Below are positions 12,574 to 22,992 of a DNA stretch of 64,000 nucleotides, in pieces. The notes beneath the pieces are model-generated. The model saw nothing but the letters and a program-made list of their open reading frames with translations, was not told where the DNA came from and did not search any database. How positions within the stretch are numbered: the first letter of the stretch is position 1; the number at the start of each line of letters is the position of its first letter. Source of the stretch: Aquilaria yunnanensis (taxonomy: Eukaryota; Streptophyta; Magnoliopsida; Malvales; Thymelaeaceae); NCBI GenBank assembly GCA_039654915.1, contig CM077598.1:72568041-72632040 (forward strand). The letters run 5' to 3'. The position numbers and the translations under genes are program-made.

Positions 12574-13988
12574 TGTTGGGTTTCGGGAGCCAAACAGCGC
12601 AGCGGAATTTAACCGAAACCCTCCAGGATCCAAGTGAAATGGGGTAAACCAGGTGTTCGAAAATTTCATACCTAATTTTTGGTTGAGATCTCTCACTCAA
12701 TTGTAGAGTCGAATCACAAAACCTGAACAGTTGACGTGTTCAGGCTCTCTATGGTATCCACACGAGCCTCTCGGGATCACCACACTTCCACCACGTCCCG
12801 GCAGATGCGTTTCTCTTGCGCTCGCAGTGCTAGCTTGCGTCCTCCAAGGAATTGCAAGAGAAGAGTGCGGTTGTCCTTTTGGGAGGCTAGGGCAAGGAGA
12901 CCTGCGAATTTCTCACTTAAAAGTTGTATTTATAGTGAGACTAAACTTCCAGGCCTAATGGGTTTCAAAGCCCTACTCCAATTAGGATTTAATTTCGGGC
13001 TTAATAATAGCTCAACTCCTTGGCCCATTATTAATATGAAATTAAAGTTAAACCATAACCCAAATAATTAGTCCATGCACTCTAATGATCCAAATAGCTC
13101 TATGTGTGTGACCCAATAGGCTCTTGCCATGTTGGCAATGATCATAAATCACATTTATGATCATAAGCAATGAGCGGTGTCTAGCAACACATCATTGCTA
13201 CCCAAGTGACAAGATTGTCGGTGAATCGACTAAACCTTTATGATCATCACCGATATATGCCATTGTCCCCTTGTCCAAGATATCAAGACTAAGCACGAGA
13301 CATGGAATGTGTCACTCTTGTATAGCCCAATCTTTGGTTTCTTGATTACCGAGTAGACCAACTTAAACTGACGACATTGATATCATATATCAACCCATCG
13401 GACCATGGCCATGCATTTTCTAAGTCTCACTCTATCAAGGGGCCCAAAGATATCACTCCCGTTACTTAGGAGGGACAAATCCCGTCTTGATCATACAAAT
13501 CCCTCCGCATGATGTGTGACATACCCAATGACCTCCTTCAAGTTCACTCAGTTACGAGCAACAAAGGAAAGTATCAAAGTATGTGACTCACATGTAGGGA
13601 ACCTTGCTGATCTAGGTTGAAGGACTACATATACCATGATCACTATGAGAATCACTTATGACACTCATATAATGATCCATGAAGTGTTCTCATGGTGGGT
13701 CGGTCCAGTACACAAGTTCTCCAACTTGTACCCATATGTAGACTACATATCTCATATTAGTCTCCACATATGCTAGTCATTATGTATTATTGCAACCCGC
13801 TCCACAATAATACTAGACTAGGGACATTTAAGAATATCATTATTCTAGGGTTACAATTATGTTTATTACGTTACGCAGAAACAAAACAACGAACAAAATT
13901 GCTGGATTAATGCCTCAATAAAATATCATGACTCAATGTGCAAAAATACAATCATCTCATGATTGGCTTTTTGGGCACAATACTAACA
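12574..13988 (+). mobile_element. Solo LTR, 1.4-kb family, copy 2
   Basis: Begins TGTTGGGTTTC and ends CTAACA, 1415 bp, with a perfect TSD TCAAG (12569-12573 and 13989-13993). It interrupts exon 1 of element A's antisense gene; the reading frame on both sides lines up once it is removed. It is nearly identical to 1576-2991, so the two inserted within a short period or come from the same source. Confidence 0.93.
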
Positions 13989-14236
13989 TCAAGCTCTAAG
14001 GCTAAGAGCTTCCTTGGGTCTACTACATCGGTTTTAATAGTTGCCGAAGCCCATTTGGTCAACACGTGCTTCTATCGCTTTTCCACCTTCAGAAAAAAGA
14101 ACTTCTTCTGCCACCGTCACTAGCTATCCTTTGTGCCAAAGGTGAACGCATATTTCTTGCTCCCGAATCCTCGAGGGAGAAAGAAATAGAACCCGCCTTT
14201 CGGAACAGGGTGGAGTTTGTAGTATTGCATAAAAAA

Positions 14237-14390
14237 GATAAAGTGGGGATCTATGCCGAAGACCCCACACATGCAAAGAAAAATGTTAAAGTAAGAGTAT
14301 GAGTTAGGGGGAAGATAAAGTGGGGCTCTATGCCGAAGACCCCACACATGCAAAGAAAAGCATTGAAGTAAGAGTAGGAGTTAGGGGGAA
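14237..14390 (-). repeat. 77-bp tandem duplication in element A antisense gene
   Basis: Units 14237-14313 and 14314-14390, each starting GATAAAGTGGGG and ending TTAGGGGGAA. The unit covers the PNSYSYFN...CMCGVFGI block of exon 1 and is not a multiple of three, so it shifts the reading frame. C and D have a single copy. Confidence 0.9.
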
Positions 14391-14904
14391 GTTGGTTCAC
14401 GACTATGCCATGAAATTGGAAAACGTCTTCGGAAGGGGGTACCAAAGTCCCGCCATCAATTGAGCCCTAAAGACGACAACCTCTTCTAAATGAGGAGCAT
14501 AGCTGGGCATACCAGGACTAGGTAGCCTGGTGACGGAGTAAGAAGGGAGAAAAAATTTAGCTGACCACTTCTTCACTTTCTCCGAAGTGGCACAGCTCGA
14601 ATGAGAGTTAAGTAAGGGCCAACTCTCAAGAATGGGGTGAGCTTCTATGTTGTAAGAAGACATGCTTGGAATGAATACCCTACCTTGTGAAGAAGAAGGG
14701 GAAACAATCAGAACAAAAAAACATGCACTTTGGAAGGAGACCCACCTAGTTCGGAATGAAGACAGTAACCTCGGAAACCACCACACACTCATCAAAAATC
14801 ACTCTGCCACTAGCACCACTACCATAGAAGGAAAAAAGCAAGAGGAAATTAGAGACCAAACAAGAGTAAAAGCTGAGAAGTTTTGAAAAATCTGAAGGAG
14901 GAAG

Positions 14905-14962
14905 GGCTTATATAAACCAAAGAAGGAAGGCGAAGCGTCACCATAATGAACATTCACAGGCG
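14905..14962 (-). promoter_or_regulatory. Element A antisense-gene promoter
   Basis: On the minus strand a TATA box (TTTATATAAGCCC, 14905-14917) lies about 250 bp before the antisense ATG at 14663. About 20-30 bp further upstream is a TGACG core followed by TTCGCC (14929-14946), as in C and D. Element C inserted at 14963, only 45 bp upstream of the TATA box, which separates the promoter from its farther upstream sequence (now at 41816 onward). Confidence 0.65.
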
Positions 14963-15216
14963 TGATGTCCTGAAACATCTTCACTAGAAGGCAAAGTGAC
15001 CTCCGGGAGGACTTCCTGTGAGGGAGAGCGTCTGGAGTTGAAGTTTCCCAGGGGAGTGTGCCTGTAAAGCTCAGACAAAAGGGTTAGGAGGTCCCCGGGG
15101 TGCTTTTTCGGGGAGGAGCCTGCGACGCCCAAGTCAGTTTCCTGAGGAGGTAAGAGAGAAGCACTAGAGTTTTTAGTGGGCTTGCCTGTGTTTTCTCAAG
15201 GGGGAGGAGTCCAACC

Positions 15217-16084
15217 TGATAGCCAAAGGCTGTCGCCTCAATCTGGCCGAATACCCTGCCACAACAACGGCCGGAAGAACTGGCGCTTCCCGGGAATAGG
15301 TGGAATCATGCACCTCGGGAGATAGCCTGAGAGCTCCGAGCCTCGGCACGCCAGTAAAACTTGAGGACTCCATTCGCCCCCCAAGGTTGTGAACAACGCG
15401 CCTTCGGAAAAGTGGCACCAGAACATTGCTGCCCAAATATGATATCCCCGATGGCGGAACCCCCTGGAACTGGGAACCCCCGAACTGAGGGTAGGCTTCC
15501 CGAAGAGGCTCTGTCCGAACTAGAGGACGACCTCCCCCAGGGACCTCGGGAGTACGGCAGGCGCATTTAAGGAAGCATTTAAGGAAGCCTCTGACACGTC
15601 CCACCACAGACGTAAAAAGTCGCCCTGACGCGCAGACGCCATCAGAATCATATCATGGCCCGTCTCAGCACAAGGCTCGAGGCCATCCAGTTACCAACTA
15701 TCTGTCCCCTACGCCCAGACGTTCAGGAGCATCCGACCGCACATGTGTCATGATCTGAACGGGCTAGGTATTCCTATATATACAGGAAATAAATACTTGA
15801 CAGGAGGTTGGCAGGCCGGAGATACAGCTCCCATACTCTGAGAAAAGACCAGGCGAGACTTTTCTGCCTTTCTCTTTGAGCTAGTGACTTTCTCCTTCTT
15901 CCGGCCACCACTGACTTGGGCGTCGGAGGCTCCCCCCCCGGAAAAACACTCCGGGGGCCTCCTAACCCTATTTCCCAGTTTTCCAGGTACTCTCCTAGAG
16001 GCGATCCACCTTCCAGGCGTTCTTCCTCCTAGAAGTCTCCTCAACAGTCATCATGACTCACAACGATGAGGCTCTGGGCCATCA
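15217..16084 (+). repeat. Element E 5' LTR
   Basis: 868 bp, starting TGATAGCCAAAGGC and ending GGGCCATCA. Closely related to solo LTRs G and F and to the LTR at the left window edge. It contains the conserved GATCTGAACGGGCT block with a mutated G-box (ACATGTGTCA) near 15741 and a TATATATA box near 15775. Confidence 0.92.
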
Positions 16085-16530
16085 TTTGGCGCCGTCTGTG
16101 GGAACCCGCTCGCAGATTGCCGTCGTTGAGACCCGGCGTTCTAAGGACAAGGGACTCCCAAGGTCCTCGTCCGCGCCTGAGATACAACCGGCTGCTGAGC
16201 AGACACTCCCAGAGACTTCCACGCCCGAGGAGGACCGCCCTCTGGTAATCACCATGAGCTTCTTGAGGGACTTTCAGCGCTCGGTCGTTGCTGAAATGAC
16301 TCAGCAGATCGACCGAAGATGGCCACAGCAGTCGCAGGCCCAGAAACCCTCCTCATCAACACGCCCTCGGGAGAGAAGCCCCAAGTCTACACACCGCAGT
16401 TCAGAAAGTGGAGATCCTCGCGGAGAATCATCCACAGAAGATATAGCCCTCGGGAAACGGCCTGTGGGACAAACCGGGTCCAAGCGACCGAGAGTCTCAC
16501 AGCGAAGCAGTTCGTCGCCGGAGGTGAGGG
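16053..16530 (+). pseudogene. Element E 5' gag fragment
   Basis: Open frame that starts at an ATG inside the LTR, 32 bp before its end, and reads through the primer site as GHHLAPSVG. It then matches the N-terminal gag of C and D (SRSKDKGLPRS-like, AEMTQQIDRRWPQQ). It is open until the deletion joint near 16530 and continues into flanking LTR C sequence to a stop at 16625. This is the cleanest example of the gag N-terminus in the window. Confidence 0.8.
16087..16104 (+). other. Element E primer-binding site
   Basis: TGGCGCCGTCTGTGGGAA, two bases after the LTR end. The same motif is present on the minus strand of C. Confidence 0.85.
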
Positions 16531-17038
16531 CCATCACAACCGTTTGCCAGGGTCTGTTTCCTGGTATTTATAGAGAAGCCCAGTCCATTCAGATGATGAC
16601 ACGTGTTCAGTCGGATGTTCTCTGAGTTTCTGGGCATAAGGGGCGAGTAGCCGGTGGCAGGCTCCTTGAGTCTTGAACCGAGACAAGTCGTGACAAGACC
16701 TGGACGGCATCGGCGTGTCAAATCGCCGTTTGAGGTGACGTGTAGCGTTTGTGGGCGGCATGTCAGAGGCTCCTTAAATGCTCATACCATACTCCCGAAG
16801 TCCCTGGACGATGTCGTCCTCTGACGCGAACGGTACCCCTTCAGGAAATGTGCTCGTAGTTCGGGGGAGTTCCCTGATTCAGGGTTCCGCCTTCGGGGAG
16901 ATCCTCTTCGGCTTGCAATAGCTGATTCTCTATCTCCGAAGATGATCTGCTTAGTACCTCGGGGGGGTTAATAGTGTCTTCGCGTTCCCTGACGCCCCGA
17001 GTTCGGGTCAGATAGAGGTGATAGCCCTTCGGCTATCA

Positions 17039-17051
17039 CATGCCCCCCTTT
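17039..17051 (-). other. Element C polypurine tract
   Basis: Minus strand reads AAAGGGGGGCATG directly before the 3' LTR, as in D (32843-32855) and A (42237-42248). Confidence 0.85.
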
Positions 17052-17414
17052 GGGAAGCCGAAGTGGAGACTTCGGTTTGTAGTCTTTCCGAGGATGCTCT
17101 TTGGGAGTTTTTAGGGAGTAAAACCTGTGCCGAAGGTACACCTTTTGCCCGAAGATATAGGCTGTTCGGCTATGGCCTGTCTTTTGGTGTCTTCGAGGCT
17201 ACTTACTTCTTTCCTTTTGCAGGTCTGTGCAACGTCGCGCCTCATGACCAGGCGTGTCAGTCTGGAGCGGCGCGCCCCAGTTTTTTAGGGGTGTCAGAAG
17301 GCGTGTCCCCTATTTTGACGCGGCAGCTGACACATGGCATACTGTCATTAGAGGGGAGTCGCGTCGGCTAGAGAGGGCGCGTCTTTTCGGACGCAGGGAG
17401 TAGTTATGGCGACT
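17052..17414. other. Element C untranslated stretch upstream of antisense gene
   Basis: No gene. It holds one copy of the block that is duplicated in D (here near 17129-17210, complement of the D unit). It separates the polypurine tract from the antisense-gene promoter. Confidence 0.5.
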
Positions 17415-17505
17415 GTTCGCCTTCAAGGGGTACTTATGACGCCGGTTCGCCTTCAAGGGGTACTTATGACGCCGGTTCGCCTACCCACCTTCGGCCTATA
17501 TATAG
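17415..17505 (+). promoter_or_regulatory. Element C antisense-gene promoter with 30-bp repeats
   Basis: Two exact 30-bp units (17415-17444 and 17445-17474) plus a partial third, each with GTTCGCCTTCAAGG and TTATGACGCC. Each carries a TGACG core, the binding core of plant TGA/bZIP factors. The TATA box (TATATATAG, 17497-17505) follows, about 260 bp before the antisense ATG at 17757. A and D have the same arrangement without the exact duplication. Confidence 0.7.
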
Positions 17506-19590
17506 CCCATTCCATCATAAGTTCATTTTTTAGTTTTGCTTCTGCTCTTTTTCCCTGCTTGCAACTGTTTTTTCCCTGTTTTCCACGGCGGTGCTGTTTG
17601 ATTGAGTTTTTCCGGCAATCTTTCACGACGGCGACTTCAAACCCAGATTTTGGCAAGTCATTTGGTGGGTTTTTGATTTCCAGAATCCTCTGATTTTTAG
17701 ACTATTTCTGGAAGTTGTTTTCTTTCTCCTTTTTTCGAACTCGTTTCTCAGCCAACATGCCTGTTCCCGAGAGCTGGCAACCCCTTTTGTCTCACCCTTG
17801 CTGCAACACCCCCAAAAAACTAGCAAGATGGAAGAAAAAGTTCTTTCTTCCTTCGTATGCTGTTACGAGGTTGCCACGTTCTGACCAATTTTTCTTTTCA
17901 AACCGTAGTAATGAGGTTACCGTTTTCCGAGCCTAACTGAAGGCCAGACTTCGGTACCTTCTTCCGACGATGATTTGCGAGTTCTGCCAATTCCATGGCA
18001 ATGCCGTAAATCAACTTCCGCCGAACTCGTACTGCTATTTTAATGCCTTCATCTGCATGTGTGGCGTCTTCGGGATAGAACCCCACTTTGTTATTTTTAT
18101 GCAGTACTACAAGTTTTTCGTGGTCCCGAATGGTGGCTTTTATTTCATGCTACCTCGGGGATCCGGGAGCAAAAAATATATGTTCACCTTTGCCACCAAG
18201 GACAGCTAGCGAGGGTGGCAACAGAAATTTTTCTTTCTGAAGATGGAGGAGGCCTGGTCGCATGTTCTGAGCAAGTGGGCTCAGGGAAAGTTGGAGATGG
18301 ACATCGTAGATCCGAAGATAATGCTAACACCGGAGTTGGCTTCTGTCTTCGCGGACTTTGACGGACATATTCGGCCTGTCTCTAACTGGGGTCCCGAGGT
18401 CCCCTCGCACTCTCTCTACCCCTTCCCCATTAATTGGAGGTTAATGACCGAGGAGGTCCTTCGGGAGCTAGGGGTAGTGAAGGAGCACAAGACTGACCTT
18501 GAAATGCCAGCTCCTGCCATCGCCGGGAAGGATTCTTGGTTGGTGAAACTCCTTCGGGGGGAAGTTTCTTTTGAAGCTTTGTTCGAGCGTAAGTGATCTC
18601 TAGCTCCTTTTGTTATGGTTTTCATCTTGGACTCACGCTGATATCTTCTTTCTTTTCCAGAGATGGGCGACGGCACTGCTGCCTTCTACAAATCCCTTTT
18701 CATTGGCCAAGTTGAGAAGGGTGAGCAGACAAAGAAGGCCGTCTCCCGAAGATGGAAAACGTCTGGGGCTGGGCCATCTGTGGCCGAATGGGCGAAGAAG
18801 GACGCGCCCCCTCCTCTCCCAGAGATTGCCGAGGAGGTGGGCGAAGAGCCGAAGGCTGCTGTTGTCCCGCCGGCCGAGGTCGTGGCTGAGCTCGCTGCTC
18901 AGAGTCCCACTCCTTCAGCGACTCTTCTAGATGCTTTGGTAAAGGCTCCTTCCACCGAAGAGCGACGTAAACGCAAGGGCAAGGGGATTTCTACCGAGGA
19001 GGCTTCAGACGACGACATCGCCGAGGTGCCCGCAGGTTTGTTTTTCTAACAAACTGAGGTGCCTTCTTTTTTTGCGGGCTTTGAGATTTTCTTGCCTTGA
19101 CCAATTTTTTGTTTTTTCCATGCAGGGGAGATATTATCTCCAGGTTGGATGGCCGAGCACGCCCGAAAGCGGGCCCTTCGGGAAGCCCATATTCCGCAGG
19201 GGAAGGTGCCGAAGGAGCCTTTCTGGACGTTTACGAAGGACATCAATTTGTACTCCAGAGACTGCCAGCAAATGGCTCAGGAGATCTCAAAGGGGGTGCT
19301 TACTGAGCCCTCATTCAAGGCCATCATGGAGGCTCACCCTGACAATGACTCTCTTGCCGCGAAGGTTTCTTAGCACGCTGCCCAGGTACACTTCTTGCCT
19401 TTGTGTTTTTCCTTTTGATTTCCTCTAAATGTCTGCCTCTTCTTCTTTGCCTAACTTTGTCTTTATTTTTCACAGCTGCTGGGGTACGCCAGTTTCCTCA
19501 GAGTTCGGGTGGCGAGGCAGGCGCTGTTCCGAGCCTCAGCCTTAGGCACCATAGACCAATATAAGGCCAAGCGCTCGGAACTGGCCACAC

Positions 19591-20448
19591 TGATAGCCGA
19601 AGGACTATCGCCTCCACCTGGCCGAACTCCCTGCCACCAGAATGGCCAGGAGATCCGGCGCTACCCGAAAAAAGGTGGGATCACACACCTCGGAGAAAAG
19701 CCGAAGAGCCCGAGCTCGGCACCCCAGGGAACTTGAGGATACTATTAGCCCCCCGAGGTAGTAAACAGACCGCCTTCGGAAAAGTGGCACCAGCTAGTGC
19801 GGGCCGAACATGATTTTCCCGAAGGCGGAACTCCCTGAATCTGGGAACCCCCGAACTGGGGGCATGTTTCCCGAAGTGGCACGGTCCGTACTAGAGGATG
19901 ACCTCACCTAGGAACCTCGGGAGTACGGCAGGAGCATTTAAGGAAGCCTCTGACATGTCGCCCACAGACGTCACAAGCCGCCTCAAAAGGCGCTCTGACA
20001 CGCCGACGCCATCAAAGTCACATCATGGCCCGTCTCGGCTCAAGGCTCAAGGAAGCCTGCCACCAGCTACTTGTCCTCTACGGCCAGACATTCAGAGAAC
20101 ATCCGACCGAACACGTGTCACGATCTGAACGGGCTGGACACCTCTATAAATACCAGGGAATACACCCTAGCAAATGGTTGGCAAATATCCCGACTCCTCA
20201 CTCTGACAAAATACAACCAGGCGAGTTCACTGAACCCCTCAGTGCTATTTCCTCCGCCTTCTCTCAGCACCACTGACTTGGGCCTCGGAGGCTCCTTCCC
20301 GGAACAACACCCCAGGGACCTCCTAACCCATTTTTTCTGAACATCTCAGGCACTCTCCCTTGGGCAAACCGGCCACCAGGCGTTCTTCCTCTCCGAGAGT
20401 CCCTCCATCAGTCACCATGACTACCAACGATGAAGCCCCTGGGCATCA
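19591..20448 (+). repeat. Element D 5' LTR
   Basis: TGATAGCCGAAGGACTATCG to GGGCATCA. Promoter block: ACACGTGTCA G-box followed by CGATCTGAACGGGCT (about 20112-20134) and CTATAAATA (20144-20152). The gag ATG (20417) is 32 bp before the LTR end. Confidence 0.95.
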
Positions 20449-20450
20449 TT

Positions 20451-20468
20451 TGGCACCGTCTGTGGGAA
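20451..20468 (+). other. Element D primer-binding site
   Basis: TGGCACCGTCTGTGGGAA, one base different from the form in C and E, two bases after the LTR. Confidence 0.85.
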
Positions 20469-22992
20469 ACCGCTCTGAGATCGCCGTCGTTGAAACTCGA
20501 CGTTCTAAGGATAGGGGACTCCCGAGGTCTCCGTCCGTGCCTGAGACTTAACCGGCTGCTGAGCAAACACTCCCAGGGACTTCTGCGCCTGAGGAAGACC
20601 GCCCTCTAGTAATCACTATGAGCTTTATAAGGGAGTTTTAGCGTTCGGTCGTGGCCGAAATGACACAGCAGATCGACCGAAGGTGGCCACAGCAGACACA
20701 GGCCCAAAGACCTCCCTCACCTGCACGCCCTCGGGAGAAAAGCCCGAGGTCGACTCATCGCAGTTCGGGAAGCGGAGACCTGCATGAAGAGTCGTCTACG
20801 GAGAATATACCCCTCGGGAAACGGCCTGTGGGACAAACTGGGTCCAAGCGACCGAAAGTCTCACAGCGAAGGAGTTCGTCGCCTGAGGCGAGGTCCCTGT
20901 CCCCTCAGCGCCAAACTCGCTCCCCGAGGAGGATACTAGCATGGCTAGACAGGGTGGAAAGGATACTAGCACTGCTACACAGGGTGGAAAAGCAGGTAGC
21001 TCACAAACCCGTCTGGGACAGGCTGACGGGAGCCTTCTGCGAAGATGGGTCCCCATTCACCCGGGCCGTGGCCGAGGCAGCCATGCCAGGCGACTTCAGG
21101 GTACCTCGGCTGGAGATTTATGATGGCCGCACTAATCCGCAAGCCCATCTGACCAAATACAGACGCAACATGATAATGCATGGTGCTGACGACGCTACCA
21201 CGTGTAAATGCTTCGAGGTCACCCTCACGGGACCAGCAACTGCGTGGTACAACTGATTGCCCCCAGGAACCATCACTGAGTTCCAGGAGTTGTCTACGGC
21301 CTTCGCGCAGCAATTTATTGGAAGCTGACCAACGGCGAAGATGCCTGTTTAGATGTTCGACATAGAGCAGAGAAACGGAGAAACCATCCGAGACTATGTC
21401 GAAAGATTCAGCAGGGAAGCTCTAAGCGTCACGGACTTCCGGCCCGAAATACGCATCCTCGCCATGACATGGGGCCTTCGGCGAGACTCACAGCTGTTTT
21501 ATGACTTCTCAAAGGACCCCCCGAACACCCTCGGAGAATTTTACCGAAGGGCCGAACAGCACATGACCGCCGAGGAGCTGAGAATGGTTGGGCCGAACTC
21601 TGATCACAATCGCGCCGAAGGTTCCAATCAGCAAGCCCGGCAAACTTCAAAGCTTCACACCCCTGAGCACTACACGGACAAACATCCTTATGGCACTGGA
21701 AAGGCAGGGGACGCAGATTCGGCGGCCAAGGGCCATGACCGCTGATAACAAGAAAAACATCAAGAAGTTCTGCCAGTTTCACCGTGACCGCGGCCACGAC
21801 ACCGAAGACTGCTTCCAACTGAAGAAGTACATTGAGTCGCTGATAAAACTCGGCCAACTTCAGAAATATCTGCGGATGCCTTCCCCAAAAGGAAGAAAAG
21901 ATGAGGAAGAAAGGGCAGAAGATGAGGACTACAACTTCGACAGGCGGAGAAACAGAAGTCCGAAAAAGCGCCCTCCTCCTCCTGCAGGGGTGATACAAAC
22001 CATCACCACGGGGCTCCCATCCTCGGAAAGAAAGCGGAAGGCCATAGAGATTGCGGTCATGGAATATCAGAGTCCAGCAAAGAAACTGGCCCGCAAGGAT
22101 GGATCCACCGTCATCTTCCCCCATGACGATCCGCTGCTAATCATGGCAAGGATAGGGAACTGGGACGTCAAAAGAGTGTTGCTTGATGATGGATCAAACA
22201 CTGACGTCCTATTCTCGCATTTACTGCCGAATTTGGACATTTCCACCGGCGAGCTCAAGCCTGTCACCTCACCCACCTTCGGGGTTGGACCTGTCCGAAC
22301 TACCTGTCCTCGGATGGATTGATCTCCCCCTGATGATGAAAGGAACTTCGGTCGATGGAACAGCTGAGTTGTACGCCTCCACTATGGCGAGATTTATCGT
22401 CATGGACGTTTCTTCTTCGTACAACGCCTTCCTTGGAAGGCAGACACAGGGAAACCTGCACATTCGCCCTGACGTGAAGTACTTGACTGTCACATTCGCC
22501 ACCAAGGATGGGGATGCAGAGGTCTTCATAGATCAAGCCGAGGTAAGGAAGGTGTTTGTAAAAGCACGAAAAGCTCCGGCAAATAACCCCGCACAAACAA
22601 TGGAGGCAAAGGTGCCAGAGAAGGGCAAAGAAGGAGATCCCACGAGAGTGCAAACGGAAACAGTAGAACTTGTCCCAGGACAATCTACCCGAATAGGGAA
22701 GAACTTACCCGAAGGTGACAAGAAAAAGCTTGTATATTTTCTACTGGGAAAAAAAGATCTCTTTGCCTACTCGCCGAAAGACATGCTAGGGGTGCACCCT
22801 AGCATAATACAGCACAGCCTCAAAATAAGCTTGGAAGCAAAGCTTGTCCGGCAAAAGAAGCGAAACATCTCAGCCCATAAGAGTAACTTTGTGAAAACCG
22901 AAGTCCAGCACCTGTTAGACGCTGAGTTCATCAGGGAGGTCAAATACCCCGAATGGTTAAGCAACGTGGTCATTGCCACAAAAGAAGGCAGC

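Larger units (their letters stand above)
10676..14663 (-). pseudogene. Element A antisense gene (PF04195-type domain, coiled coil)
   Basis: Extra gene on the strand opposite pol. Exons read on the minus strand: 14663-12321 (cut by the solo LTR at 12574-13988), 12252-11848, 11736-11477 and 11392-10676. The introns are 68, 111 and 84 nt, all GT-AG, at the same places as in C and D. Exon 1 has the block PPNSYSYFNAFLCMCGVFGI and the LPRGFGSKKY...TKDS block of the 'putative gypsy type transposon' family. Exon 2 is Lys/Ser/Glu-rich with a short basic stretch. Exon 4 is a long coiled coil followed by an acidic tail. Breaks: a 77-bp tandem duplication, a frameshift near 14400, stops near 13.99 and 14.1 kb, and stops at the start of and within exon 4. 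An in-frame ATG also occurs upstream at 14795. I prefer 14663 because it aligns with the start in C and D. The function of this family is unknown. Confidence 0.82.
15217..16536 (+). mobile_element. Element E: deleted Tat element with both ends kept
   Basis: A full 5' LTR (15217-16084), primer site (16087-16104) and the first part of gag run to about 16530, then jump straight to the last bases of an LTR (GGCCATCA, ending at 16536). A perfect TSD CAACC lies at 15212-15216 and 16537-16541. The rest of the internal region and nearly the whole 3' LTR are gone. The deletion joint lies in GAGGTGAGG, where gag sequence resembles GAGGC near the LTR end, which suggests short-homology repair or recombination. 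Confidence 0.9.
14963..17038 (-). repeat. Element C 3' LTR, split by element E
   Basis: The minus-strand LTR starts at 17038 (complement of TGATAGCCGAAGGGC) and ends at 14963 (complement of GGACATCA). Element E (15217-16536) interrupts it; the two parts (254 and 497 bp) match the 5' LTR at 41055-41815. At the gag start codon position this copy has TTG, while the 5' LTR has ATG. Confidence 0.93.

Noticed and set aside
14963..17038. Two independent LTRs at 15.0 and 16.5-17.0 kb
   Set aside because: They are the two halves of one LTR of element C split by E, shown by TSD CAACC and by the match to 41055-41815.
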